Shown piece after piece: positions 26,193-34,839 of a stretch of 64,000 nt of DNA. Each line of letters starts with the position of its first letter. The first letter of the stretch is position 1. The stretch comes from Pseudomonas palleroniana (GTDB taxonomy: Bacteria; Pseudomonadota; Gammaproteobacteria; Pseudomonadales; Pseudomonadaceae). The translations under genes were made by a program, and so were the position numbers. The stretch lies in NCBI RefSeq assembly GCF_003031675.1, contig NZ_PYWX01000091.1, forward strand, positions 1 through 64,000. Direction: 5' to 3'. The notes beneath the pieces were generated by a model, which was given only the letters and a program-made list of their open reading frames with translations, ran no database searches and had not been told where the DNA came from.

Positions 26193-27116
26193 TCAGGCTT
26201 GCCGTGGGGCGGCGAAAGGCGCATCCAGAGGGGCCGTGTCAAAAGTGCGCAGCAGTTCCACGAGGATCTGCGTGGCCGGCCCCAGGGGTTTGTCCTTGTT
26301 TGAGTAAAGGTAGAACGTGGGGTTGCGGCTGCCGCCTTTTTCCAGGGGTAGCTGCTTGAGCAGGCCGTCCCTGAGTTCACGTTCGATCAGGTGTCGGGGC
26401 AGCCAGGCGAAGCCCAGGCCGCTGCTGACAAATGTGGCGGCAGTGGACAGGCTGCCGACGGTCCAGCGCTGTTCAGCACCGAGCCAGCCGACATCCCGCG
26501 GCTGCTGCCGTCCGGAATCGCGGATCACCACCTGCATCTGGCTTTCCAGGTCGTGGAAGCTCAGCTCGCGGTTCAGGCGATGTAGGGAGTGGTCGGGGTG
26601 GGCCACGGCGATGAACTCCACGTCGCTCATCTCCGTGCCCAGGTAACCCGGGATGATGAACCCACAGATGGCAAGGTCAGCCATGCCATCGATCAGCAAT
26701 TCTTCTACGCCTGACAACACCTCTTCGCGCAGGCGCACGCGGCAGCCGCGGCTTTGCGGCATAAACGCGGTGAGGGCGCGCACCAGGCGCGCATTGGGGT
26801 AGGCGGCGTCCACCACCAGCCGCACTTCAGCTTCCCAACCCTGTTCCATATGGTGGGCGAGGTCTTCCAGCTGGCTGGCGTTTTTCACCAGTTGCCGCGA
26901 GCGGCGCAACAGCACCTCACCGGCGTCGGTGAGCACTGCCTTGCGCCCGTCGATGCGCAGCAATGGCACCCCGAGTTGATCTTGCATACGCGCCACGGTG
27001 TAGCTCACCGAGGACTGCGAACGGTGCAGCGCTTCAGCCGCCTGGGCGAAGCCGCCATGGTCGACCACGGCTTGCAGCGTGCGCCATTGATCGAGGGTAA
27101 CGCGGGGCGCTTTCAA
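26193..27116 (-). CDS. LysR-family transcriptional regulator (PA3225-like)
   Basis: A 307-residue LysR regulator. The winged helix-turn-helix is near residues 6-65 (AVVDHGGFAQAAEALHRSQS, SVSYTVARMQ), and a LysR substrate-binding domain follows from about 92. The start is read as TTG at 27116: AGAGGAG lies six nt upstream and family sequence begins there; the much longer open frame upstream has no LysR-like sequence and no better start. In P. aeruginosa the gene in this position, PA3225, is reported as a repressor of mexAB-oprM (recalled). It is divergent from a small secreted-protein gene, with 48 nt between the starts. Confidence 0.87.
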   Translation of the reverse strand: MKAPRVTLDQWRTLQAVVDHGGFAQAAEALHRSQSSVSYTVARMQDQLGVPLLRIDGRKAVLTDAGEVLLRRSRQLVKNASQLEDLAHHMEQGWEAEVRLVVDAAYPNARLVRALTAFMPQSRGCRVRLREEVLSGVEELLIDGMADLAICGFIIPGYLGTEMSDVEFIAVAHPDHSLHRLNRELSFHDLESQMQVVIRDSGRQQPRDVGWLGAEQRWTVGSLSTAATFVSSGLGFAWLPRHLIERELRDGLLKQLPLEKGGSRNPTFYLYSNKDKPLGPATQILVELLRTFDTAPLDAPFAAPRQA

Positions 27117-27164
27117 GATGAGCTCCTCTTGTCCTAAGCTGGCAGCCTTTATGGAGACTGCCGA

Positions 27165-27479
27165 ATGAGAAAATTCTGTTGTGTGTGGCTGGCGCTGTTG
27201 CCGATGAGCGCGTTTGCCTATCCGATCGACGTGACTAAGAAGATCGACGGTGTGAGCGTGGATTACACCGCGTCCGATGTGGACGGCGACATCAGTTCGA
27301 TCCAGTTGAATAACTACGGCACGAATGACGCCGTCTGTTCGGTAACCTTTACCAACGGCCCGGAATCTCCACGTCGTCGTACGGTTACGGTGCCGGCGGG
27401 TAAAAGCACCAACACGACGGTCAAGTTCAACCGCGCCATTATCAAAATGCGTATCGCCCTGGCCTGCGCTCCCAAATGA
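27165..27479 (+). CDS. Small secreted protein of unknown function
   Basis: A 104-residue protein with a signal peptide (MRKFCCVWLALLPMSAFA, cleavage near residue 18). The mature domain of about 86 residues is beta-rich, with two cysteines (in DAVCSVTF and ALACAPK) that could form a disulfide. GGAG lies 8 nt before the ATG. The P. aeruginosa gene in this place (PA3224, recalled) is uncharacterised, and homologues have sometimes been labelled 3-phosphoglycerate kinase, which this sequence clearly is not. Periplasmic location is likely. Confidence 0.78.
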   Translation: MRKFCCVWLALLPMSAFAYPIDVTKKIDGVSVDYTASDVDGDISSIQLNNYGTNDAVCSVTFTNGPESPRRRTVTVPAGKSTNTTVKFNRAIIKMRIALACAPK

Positions 27480-27630
27480 GGCGACAGCGGAGCCTGCGCT
27501 TAGCAATACTCCGCTTATTAACAAATTTCTAGATGGGTTATAGCAGTTTTTTGCGCTTTTTTATCGAATGGGCGTTGTTTAATCTTTTCTCCATCGACTT
27601 ACAGCAAGTACAGATGGAGCCTACATAGCC

Positions 27631-28230
27631 ATGTCCAATGTTCTGATCATCGAAAGCAGTGCCCGCCAGCAGGATTCGATTTCCCGCCAACTGACTCAGC
27701 AATTCATCAGCCAATGGCAAGCCGCGCATTCGGCGGATCAGATCAGCGTGCGAGACGTGGCGCTCAACCCGGTTCCGCACCTGGACGCCAATCTGCTGGG
27801 CGGCTGGATGAAACCGGTCGAGCAACGCAGCGCCATTGAACAGGCGTCCCTGGACCGTTCCAACGAATTGACCGACGAATTGCTCGCCGCCGATGTGCTG
27901 GTGATGGCCGCGCCGATGTACAACTTCGCTATCCCCAGTACGCTCAAAGCCTGGCTGGACCACGTGTTGCGCGCCGGTGTGACCTTCAAGTACACCGCCA
28001 CCGGCCCTCAGGGCTTGCTGACGGATAAACGCGCCATCGTGCTCACTGCGCGGGGCGGCATTCATACCGGCGCGACGTCTGATCACCAGGAACCGTATTT
28101 GCGCCAGGTCATGGCTTTCATCGGGATTCACGACGTGACGTTCATTCACGCTGAAGGGGTGAACCTGAGCGGTGACTTCCAGGAAAAAGGCATCAACCAC
28201 GCCAAGGCGTTGCTGGCCCAGGTCGCTTGA
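27631..28230 (+). CDS. azoR: FMN-dependent NADH-azoreductase
   Basis: A 199-residue flavodoxin-fold quinone/azo reductase of the AzoR family, using FMN and NADH or NADPH to reduce quinones and azo dyes by two electrons. Motifs include IIESSARQQDSISRQLTQQF (FMN phosphate loop), MAAPMYNFAIPSTLKAWLDH and LTARGGIHTG. Length is standard. GGAG is about 11 nt before the ATG. It corresponds in position to P. aeruginosa azoR3. A good terminator follows at 28336. Confidence 0.93.
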   Translation: MSNVLIIESSARQQDSISRQLTQQFISQWQAAHSADQISVRDVALNPVPHLDANLLGGWMKPVEQRSAIEQASLDRSNELTDELLAADVLVMAAPMYNFAIPSTLKAWLDHVLRAGVTFKYTATGPQGLLTDKRAIVLTARGGIHTGATSDHQEPYLRQVMAFIGIHDVTFIHAEGVNLSGDFQEKGINHAKALLAQVA

Positions 28231-28335
28231 TCCGTTAATCGTCAGATAATCGCGCGGTGTTTATCTAGCTCCACGCCAACCCTTCAAGTACGCGTATCGA
28301 ACCTCCCTTTGCACTTTTTGCTCCTGAGTGCTCCT

Positions 28336-28372
28336 GCCCGACTGCCGCTATAGCGAGGTCGGGCTTTTTTTT
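28336..28372 (+). terminator. Rho-independent terminator downstream of azoR
   Basis: GCCCGAC and GTCGGGC form a perfect 7-bp stem (with a short inner stem), followed by eight T residues (28365-28372). Confidence 0.88.
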
Positions 28373-28434
28373 GCGTCGAGTTTCGTGCCGCGCCGAAAAC
28401 CTTTAATGTCCCGCCCATTCGAAACGAGGCGCGC

Positions 28435-29304
28435 ATGGGTTATCTACTGGTTGTCACTCTGATTCAGGCATTTTCCTTCAGCTTGATCGGCGAATACCTC
28501 GCCGGCCACGTCGACAGTTACTTCGCCGTGCTGGTGCGCGTGCTGTTGGCCGGGCTGGTCTTCATCCCGCTGACCCGCTGGCGCTCGGTGGAACCCGCGT
28601 TCATGCGCGGCATGCTGGTCATCGGCGCATTGCAGTTCGGCGTCACGTACGTGTGCCTTTACCTGAGCTTTCGCGTACTCACGGTGCCCGAGGTGCTGCT
28701 GTTCACCATCCTCACGCCGTTGCACGTGACCCTGATCGAAGACGCCCTCAACCGGCGCTTCAACCCCTGGGCGCTGATTGCCGCATTGGTGGCGGTGGGC
28801 GGCGCAGCGGTGATCCGCTTCGATCAGATCACGCCGAATTTCTTCATGGGCTTTTTGCTGCTCCAACTGGCCAATTTCACCTATGCCGCCGGGCAGGTGA
28901 TGTACAAGCATCTGGTGGCTCGCTACCCGAGTGATCAGCCGCATTATCGGCGCTTCGGTTATTTCTACCTGGGTGCGCTGCTGGTGGTGTTGCCGGCGTT
29001 CTTGCTGTTCGGCAAGGCCAACTTCCTGCCCGAAGCGCCGCTGCAGTGGGGCGTGCTGTTATTTCTCGGCTTGGTCAGCACCGCGCTGGGCATGTACTGG
29101 TGGAACAAGGGCGCCTGCCTGGTCAATGGCGGCACCCTGGCGGTGGTGAATAACCTGCATGTGCCGGTGGGCCTGCTGCTCAACCTGCTGATCTGGAACC
29201 AGCACGAACCGCTGGGCCGTCTGGCCCTGGGCGGCTTGGTGATTCTGGGGGCGGTGTGGATCAGCCGGTTGGGCGCCAAGGCCCCCCATCGTCGCGTGGC
29301 TTAG
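28435..29304 (+). CDS. DMT superfamily transporter (carboxylate/amino acid/amine type)
   Basis: A 289-residue inner-membrane protein of about ten helices with two EamA-like repeats (for example GVTYVCLYLSFRVLTVPEVL and the glycine-rich GALLVVLPAFLLFGKANF). It looks like the TIGR00950-type carboxylate/amino acid/amine transporters related to YtfF. GAGG lies a few nt before the ATG at 28435. Substrate and direction are unknown. Its stop codon overlaps the stop of the convergent MscS-like gene. Confidence 0.85.
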   Translation: MGYLLVVTLIQAFSFSLIGEYLAGHVDSYFAVLVRVLLAGLVFIPLTRWRSVEPAFMRGMLVIGALQFGVTYVCLYLSFRVLTVPEVLLFTILTPLHVTLIEDALNRRFNPWALIAALVAVGGAAVIRFDQITPNFFMGFLLLQLANFTYAAGQVMYKHLVARYPSDQPHYRRFGYFYLGALLVVLPAFLLFGKANFLPEAPLQWGVLLFLGLVSTALGMYWWNKGACLVNGGTLAVVNNLHVPVGLLLNLLIWNQHEPLGRLALGGLVILGAVWISRLGAKAPHRRVA

Positions 29305-30599
29305 CCGGCGCGACTCTCAGGGGCTGGTAAATGGCTGGCCCCCAACACCGCCGGCAACACCCCCGCCCGTAGATCATTACCACTCGGCTGCTGATACAGG
29401 CTCAGGCCGAACTCCGGCAATACCGCCAGCAAGTAATCGAAGATATCGCCCTGGATGCGCTCGTAATCCGCCCACGCCGTGGTGCGCGTGAAGCAGTAGA
29501 TCTCCAGCGGCACGCCCTGGGCGGTGGTTTGCATCTGGCGCACCATGCAGGTCATGTTCGGCTGGATCTCCGGATGGCTTTTCAGGTACGCCAGCGCATA
29601 GGCACGGAAGGTGCCGAGGTTGGTCATGCGGCGGCGGTTGGCCGACAGCTGCGCACTGTGCCCCTGGGCTTCGTTCCAGGCTTTGAGTTCGGCCTGCTTG
29701 CGGCTGATGTAGTCGGTGAGCAGATGCACCTGGGTCATGCGCACTTCTTCATCGTCACGCAGGAAGCGCACACCGCTGGCGTCGATGTACAGGCTGCGCT
29801 TGATGCGACGCCCACCGGAGGCCTGCATGCCACGCCAGTTCTTGAACGACTCGGACATCAATCGCCAGGTGGGGATCGAGACGATGGTCTTGTCGAAATT
29901 CTGCACCTTGACCGTGTGCAGGGTGATATCCACCACATCACCATCGGCGCCTACTTGAGGCATTTCGATCCAGTCGCCGACCCTCAGCATGTCGTTGCTG
30001 GTCAGTTGCACGCTGGCGACGAACGACAGCAGGGTGTCCTTGTACACCAACAGAATCACCGCCGACATGGCGCCAAGCCCGGACAGCAGTAACAGCGGTG
30101 AACGGTCGATCAGTGTGGCGACGATGATGATCGCGGCAAATACGAACAGCACCATCTTCGCCAATTGCACATAACCCTTGATCGAGCGGGTGCGCGCATG
30201 TTCGGTACGGGCGTAGATGTCCAGCAGGGCGTTGAGCAGGGCGCTCACGGCCAGCGTCATGAACAGGATGGTGAACGCCAGCGCCACGTTGCCGATAAAC
30301 AGGGCGGCGGTCTTGCTCAGGTCCGGCACGAGATACAGGCCGAACTGGACCACCAGTGACGGCGTCATCTGTGCCAGGCGGTGGAAGACTTTGTTATGGC
30401 GAAAGTCGTTGAGCCAATGCAGTGCCGGCTGGCGCCCGAGCATTTTGACCGCATGCAGGATGAGGTAGCGCGCAACCCGCCCGACCAGCAAGGCGGCTAC
30501 TAGCAGCACCAGCAGACCGAGGCCGGCGTGCAGCATCGGATGTTCGTCGAGGGTGCCCCAGAGGCCTTGGACGTTGAGCCAGAGCTGTTTGATATCCAT
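29301..30599 (-). CDS. Mechanosensitive ion channel of the MscS family (YbdG-like)
   Basis: A 432-residue inner-membrane channel with about five transmembrane helices and a soluble MscS beta/C-terminal domain. The pore-lining helix and beta domain lie near LSGLGAMSAVILLVYKDTLL and NDMLRVGDWIEMPQVGADGD. The extra inserted loop (MQASGGRRIKRSLYI and after) is characteristic of the YbdG miniconductance group rather than MscS itself. It protects against hypo-osmotic shock. The ATG at 30599 begins MDIKQLWLNVQGLW; longer in-frame starts lack support. It converges with the DMT gene. Confidence 0.9.
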   Translation of the reverse strand: MDIKQLWLNVQGLWGTLDEHPMLHAGLGLLVLLVAALLVGRVARYLILHAVKMLGRQPALHWLNDFRHNKVFHRLAQMTPSLVVQFGLYLVPDLSKTAALFIGNVALAFTILFMTLAVSALLNALLDIYARTEHARTRSIKGYVQLAKMVLFVFAAIIIVATLIDRSPLLLLSGLGAMSAVILLVYKDTLLSFVASVQLTSNDMLRVGDWIEMPQVGADGDVVDITLHTVKVQNFDKTIVSIPTWRLMSESFKNWRGMQASGGRRIKRSLYIDASGVRFLRDDEEVRMTQVHLLTDYISRKQAELKAWNEAQGHSAQLSANRRRMTNLGTFRAYALAYLKSHPEIQPNMTCMVRQMQTTAQGVPLEIYCFTRTTAWADYERIQGDIFDYLLAVLPEFGLSLYQQPSGNDLRAGVLPAVLGASHLPAPESRAG

Positions 30600-30792
30600 G
30601 GGTAAAACCGATTCCTCTAAATGCAAGACGGGGCCGATTAGAGCATTTAACGGCGACAATGTTGGCTTTATGGACAAAAGCTCTAACAAAAAAGCAGCTG
30701 ATTAGCCCCGTTCGCGTAAAGAAACTCGGTTTGGGCGCCCGAAACCGTTACCCTATGCAGCTGATATTTTGTATTTCTTCGAGGTAGCACCC

Positions 30793-32139
30793 GTGTTTTC
30801 CCAATTCGCCCTGCACGAACGCCTGCTCAAAGCCGTGGCCGAGCTTAAATTTGTCGAGCCTACGCCGGTGCAAGCAGCGGCCATCCCGCTCGCGCTCGAA
30901 GGGCGTGACCTGCGGGTGACGGCTCAAACCGGCAGCGGCAAGACCGCCGCTTTCGTCCTGCCGGTACTGAACCGCCTGATCGGCCCGGCCAAAGTTCGCG
31001 TCAGTATCAAGACCCTGATCCTGCTGCCGACCCGTGAGCTGGCCCAGCAGACCTTGAAGGAAGTGGAACGTTTCTCGCAATTCACCTTCATCAAGTCCGG
31101 CATCATTACCGGCGGCGAAGACTTCAAGGTCCAGGCCGCCATGCTGCGCAAGGTGCCGGACATCCTGATCGGCACCCCGGGCCGCATGATCGAGCAACTC
31201 AACGCCGGCAACCTCGACCTCAAGGAAGTCGAAGTGCTGGTGCTCGACGAAGCCGACCGCATGCTCGACATGGGCTTTGCCGATGATGTGCAGCGCCTGG
31301 TGGGCGAGTGCGTCAATCGCCAGCAGACCATGCTGTTCTCCGCCACCACCGGTGGCTCGACCCTGCGCGACATGGTCGCCCAGGTGTTGAAAAACCCTGA
31401 GCACCTGCAGGTCAACAACGTCAGCGACCTGAACGCGACCACGCGTCAGCAGATCGTCACCGCCGACCACAATGTGCACAAAGAGCAGATCCTCAACTGG
31501 CTGCTGGCCAACGAGACCTATCAGAAGGCCATCGTGTTCACCAACACCCGTGCTGCCGCCGACCGTATCTATGGCCGCCTGGTGGCCCAGGAATACAAGG
31601 CGTTCGTGCTGCACGGCGAGAAAGACCAGAAGGACCGCAAACTGGCCATCGACCGTCTCAAGGCCGGCGGCGTGAAAATCCTCGTGGCCACCGACGTTGC
31701 CGCCCGTGGCCTGGATGTCGACGGCCTGGACCTGGTGATCAACTTCGACATGCCCCGCAGCGGCGACGAATACGTGCACCGTATCGGCCGTACCGGGCGT
31801 GCCGGTAACGATGGTTTGGCGATCTCGCTGATCTGCCACGGCGACTGGAACCTGATGTCGAGCATTGAACGCTACCTGAAGCAGTCGTTCGAGCGTCGTA
31901 CCATCAAGGAAGTCAAAGGCACCTACACCGGTCCGAAGAAGGTCAAGGCGTCGGGCAAGGCTGTCGGAGTGAAGAAGAAAAAAACCGACGCCAAGGGCGA
32001 CAAGAAGAAGACTGGCGCCAAGTCGCCGACCAAGCGCAGGATCGCCAACCGGCCGAAGACCGACAACCTGTCGCTCGTCAGCAAGGACGGCATGGCTCCG
32101 CTCAAGCGCCGCAAGCCAGAAGCGCCATCTGCCGAGTAA
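30793..32139 (+). CDS. DEAD-box ATP-dependent RNA helicase
   Basis: A 448-residue DEAD-box helicase. The core motifs occur in order: Q motif (EPTPVQAAAIP), Walker A AQTGSGKT (about 45), PTRELAQQ, GTPGRMIEQL, VLDEADRMLDMGF (about 153), SATTGGSTL, ARGLDVDGLDLV and HRIGRTGRAG. A basic, Lys-rich, low-complexity tail (about 375-448) should bind RNA. It is of the RhlE/SrmB general type; I cannot assign the exact orthologue. The GTG start at 30793 has GAGG about 8 nt upstream, and the protein begins at FSQFALHERLL. A strong terminator follows. Confidence 0.92.
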   Translation: MFSQFALHERLLKAVAELKFVEPTPVQAAAIPLALEGRDLRVTAQTGSGKTAAFVLPVLNRLIGPAKVRVSIKTLILLPTRELAQQTLKEVERFSQFTFIKSGIITGGEDFKVQAAMLRKVPDILIGTPGRMIEQLNAGNLDLKEVEVLVLDEADRMLDMGFADDVQRLVGECVNRQQTMLFSATTGGSTLRDMVAQVLKNPEHLQVNNVSDLNATTRQQIVTADHNVHKEQILNWLLANETYQKAIVFTNTRAAADRIYGRLVAQEYKAFVLHGEKDQKDRKLAIDRLKAGGVKILVATDVAARGLDVDGLDLVINFDMPRSGDEYVHRIGRTGRAGNDGLAISLICHGDWNLMSSIERYLKQSFERRTIKEVKGTYTGPKKVKASGKAVGVKKKKTDAKGDKKKTGAKSPTKRRIANRPKTDNLSLVSKDGMAPLKRRKPEAPSAE

Positions 32140-32154
32140 GGCAGGGGTGATATG

Positions 32155-32182
32155 AAAAAACCGGACATTGTCCGGTTTTTTT
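32155..32182. terminator. Bidirectional rho-independent terminator
   Basis: Six A, CCGGACA, TTGTCCGG and seven T form a symmetric hairpin serving the helicase gene on the plus strand and the small secreted-protein gene on the minus strand. Confidence 0.92.
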
Positions 32183-32188
32183 ATGGCC

Positions 32189-32464
32189 TCAGTTTTTGCT
32201 TTTGGCGGCGGCCTCTTCCAGATCCTTGAGGCGTTGATCGATCAGTTGGCACTTGTCGGGCAAGTCGGCCGCGGTGGTGTCCACGTCCATTTTCTTCAGC
32301 TCGGCGTTGATTTGCTCGGCCTTGGCCGGGTTTTGCTGTGTCAGCTGGGTGACTTCCCGGGCCAGTTGTTCGCGCTTGGCGGTGGCCTCTTCGGGAGTGC
32401 AGGCCCAGGCGGGCAGGGCGGACAGCAGCGTGGCGGCAATCGCCAGTTTTATCAGGGCATTCAT
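32189..32464 (-). CDS. Small secreted protein of unknown function
   Basis: A 91-residue protein with a signal peptide (cleavage near ALPAWA, residue 20) and a mature helical, charged domain of about 70 residues, rich in Ala, Glu and Lys with two cysteines (ACTPEE and DKCQLI). AAGGAGG lies 7 nt before the ATG, a very strong ribosome-binding site that suggests high expression. Predicted periplasmic; no function is known to me. It is convergent with the helicase gene across a shared terminator. Confidence 0.8.
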   Translation of the reverse strand: MNALIKLAIAATLLSALPAWACTPEEATAKREQLAREVTQLTQQNPAKAEQINAELKKMDVDTTAADLPDKCQLIDQRLKDLEEAAAKSKN

Positions 32465-32618
32465 GGTCGGACCTCCTTGGCAGTGATGTTCAGTGGAGGT
32501 GACGGGGGCGTGGAAAGTTCATAGAAATGACGCCTGTCTACTCAGCTGAACGGCCGCTGACGTGGCCTGTCACACCTTTTGACGGGCTACTTTCCATCGG
32601 CCTGCGGGAGGAATCAGG

Positions 32619-33008
32619 ATGACGACTTACAACTGGGATCTGATCGAACGTCTGCTGCATGAAGTACAGAACGGCGAAGGTAGCTTCGCCCCACGCATAT
32701 ACGCCGAGCAGGAGGCGGCCGAGAAGGCGACGGCGGGTGAGCCTACCGGCAATCTGGATGCGCTGAAAAGGACCGCCGCGGACTACGAGGCGCTGCTGTT
32801 CAAGCGTGGTTTTATTGAGTCGCGCCCGGAGGAGGAGGGCGGCAATGGCGAAAACTTCATCCTGACCGCGCTCGGTGCGCAGTTGCTGGCGTTGATCGAC
32901 AGTTCGATCCCGGGCAATGACCACCCGCGCCAGGTACTCGACGAGCAGCCTGATGCACTGGACCCGGCAACCTTTGCCACCGTTGCGTCCAAGGCTCAGA
33001 TCGCCTGA
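32619..33008 (+). CDS. DUF2513-like protein, possible transcriptional regulator
   Basis: A 129-residue soluble protein. It starts NWDLIERLLHEVQNGEGSF and includes KRTAADYEALLFKRGFIESR and FILTALGAQLLALID, the helix-turn-helix-like layout of DUF2513 proteins, which are often annotated as transcriptional regulators. GGGAGG lies about 10 nt before the ATG. It precedes the copper operon, separated from copA by 124 nt that include a CopR-like site, so a copper link is possible but unproven. Family assignment is from pattern memory. Confidence 0.6.
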   Translation: MTTYNWDLIERLLHEVQNGEGSFAPRIYAEQEAAEKATAGEPTGNLDALKRTAADYEALLFKRGFIESRPEEEGGNGENFILTALGAQLLALIDSSIPGNDHPRQVLDEQPDALDPATFATVASKAQIA

Positions 33009-33046
33009 TGCCCAACGCCCGCGCCGCTGTGGGGTGTCGGGCGAAA

Positions 33047-33062
33047 CTGTCAGATCGGTAAT
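33047..33062 (+). promoter_or_regulatory. Candidate CopR (copper response regulator) box upstream of copA
   Basis: CTGTCA-N5-GTAAT matches the Pseudomonas CopR consensus recalled as CTGACA-N5-GTAAT at 10 of 11 defined positions. It lies 71 nt before the copA ATG, a suitable position for an activator. A CTGACAG further on (33079 area) forms an inverted repeat with its CTGTCAG. The copRS genes are not in the window. Confidence 0.5.
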
Positions 33063-33132
33063 CTGCCGCTAAGGTGGCTGACAGCCGTGCGTGCCTAATC
33101 TGCTGCCATTCAACGTATGGAATTGATTTGGC

Positions 33133-34839
33133 ATGCACTCCAAAACCACCCGACGAACATTCGTCAAAGGCCTGGCCGCCGGCGGCTTGCTGGGCGGCCT
33201 CGGGCTCTGGCGCACCCCGGTCTGGGCGTTGGCCAGCCCCGGCCAGCCCAGCGTGCTCGCGGGCACGCAATTTGATCTGTTTATCGACCAGTCGCCGGTC
33301 AACCTCACAGGCCGCGATCGCACCGCGCTGACGATCAACGGCAGCCTGCCCGGCCCGCTGTTGCGCTGGCGCGAGGGCGACACCGTGACCCTGCGCGTGA
33401 AAAACCGCCTGGCTGAGCCGACGTCGATCCACTGGCACGGCATTCTCCTGCCGTCGAACATGGATGGTGTGCCGGGCCTGAGCTTCCAGGGCATCGAGCC
33501 GGGTGGCGTGTTTGTCTATCGGTTCACGGTCAAGCAGCACGGCACGTACTGGTACCACAGTCATTCCGGGTTCCAGGAGCAAACGGGGGTGTATGGCCCG
33601 CTGGTGATCGATCCCAAGGTGCCCGAGACGTTCAGCTACCAGCGCGATTACGTGGTGATGCTGTCGGACTGGACCGATGAAGACCCCGTTGCGCTGATGA
33701 AAACTCTCAAGAAACAGTCGGATTACTACAACCGGCACAAGCCGACCGTGGGCGATTTTGTACGGGATGTGGGCAAGCAGGGTTGGTCAGCGACCGTCGA
33801 CGATCGCTTGATGTGGGCACAGATGAAGATGAACCCTACGGACCTGGCCGACGTCAGTGGCCAGACCTACACCTATCTGCTCAACGGCCAGCCTCCCGGA
33901 CGCAATTGGACTGGCGTGTTTCAGGCGGGGGAAACGATTCGGCTGCGCTTTATCAACGGCTCGGCGATGAGCTATTTCGATGTGCGCATCCCGGGGCTGA
34001 AGATGACTGTGATTGCCGCTGATGGCCAGCCGGTGCAGCCGGTGAGTGTCGACGAGTTCCGCATTGCCGTGGCAGAGACTTTCGACGTGCTGGTCGAGCC
34101 GACGGCGCCAGCCTATACGCTGTTTGCCCAATCGATGGACCGCAGCGGCTACGCCCGCGGCACCCTGGCTTGTCAGCCAGGGGCGATTGCCTCAGTCCCG
34201 GAGTTGGATCCGCGCCCCTGGATCACCATGGGTGATATGGGCATGGGCGGTATGGATCACGGTGCCATGGCGGATATGCCGGGTATGGAAGGCATGGACC
34301 ACAGTGCGATGCCGATGCAGGCCCACCCCGCCAGCGAGCAGGACAACCCGTTGGTGGATATGCAAGCCATGAACCCGGTCCCCAAGCTCGATGACCCCGG
34401 CATTGGCCTGCGTAACAACGGCCGGCGTGTTCTGACTTACGCCGACCTGCGCAGTACCTTCGAAGATCCTGACGGCCGCGACCCCAGCCGCACCCTTGAG
34501 TTACACCTCACCGGGCATATGGAGAAGTTCGCCTGGTCGTTCAATGGGGTGAAGTTTTCCGATGCCGAGCCTTTGCAATTGACTTATGGCGAGCGGGTCC
34601 GACTGGTGTTGGTCAACGACACCATGATGAGCCATCCCATTCACCTGCATGGCCTCTGGAGTGACCTGGAAGACGAAAACGGCCAGTTCCAGGTACGCAA
34701 ACATACTGTCGACATGCCGCCGGGCTCCCGGCGCAGCTACCGCGTAACCGCTGATGCGCTGGGGCGATGGGCCTATCACTGCCATCTGCTGTACCACATG
34801 GAGATGGGCATGTTCCGCGAGGTGCGTGTACATGAATGA
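33133..34839 (+). CDS. copA: Copper resistance multicopper oxidase CopA
   Basis: A 568-residue periplasmic multicopper oxidase. The N terminus is a Tat signal (TRRTFVKG, then a Gly/Leu hydrophobic stretch and VWALA). Copper-ligand motifs are IHWHG (about 100), YWYHSH (about 140), HPIHLHG (about 502) and YHCHLLYHMEMGM (about 549). A Met/His-rich segment (about 366-396, repeats of the MGGMDH and MEGMDH type) is the CopA copper-binding region. It oxidises Cu(I) and binds copper in the periplasm. It is the first gene of copABCD; copB overlaps its end by 8 nt. Confidence 0.96.
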   Translation: MHSKTTRRTFVKGLAAGGLLGGLGLWRTPVWALASPGQPSVLAGTQFDLFIDQSPVNLTGRDRTALTINGSLPGPLLRWREGDTVTLRVKNRLAEPTSIHWHGILLPSNMDGVPGLSFQGIEPGGVFVYRFTVKQHGTYWYHSHSGFQEQTGVYGPLVIDPKVPETFSYQRDYVVMLSDWTDEDPVALMKTLKKQSDYYNRHKPTVGDFVRDVGKQGWSATVDDRLMWAQMKMNPTDLADVSGQTYTYLLNGQPPGRNWTGVFQAGETIRLRFINGSAMSYFDVRIPGLKMTVIAADGQPVQPVSVDEFRIAVAETFDVLVEPTAPAYTLFAQSMDRSGYARGTLACQPGAIASVPELDPRPWITMGDMGMGGMDHGAMADMPGMEGMDHSAMPMQAHPASEQDNPLVDMQAMNPVPKLDDPGIGLRNNGRRVLTYADLRSTFEDPDGRDPSRTLELHLTGHMEKFAWSFNGVKFSDAEPLQLTYGERVRLVLVNDTMMSHPIHLHGLWSDLEDENGQFQVRKHTVDMPPGSRRSYRVTADALGRWAYHCHLLYHMEMGMFREVRVHE

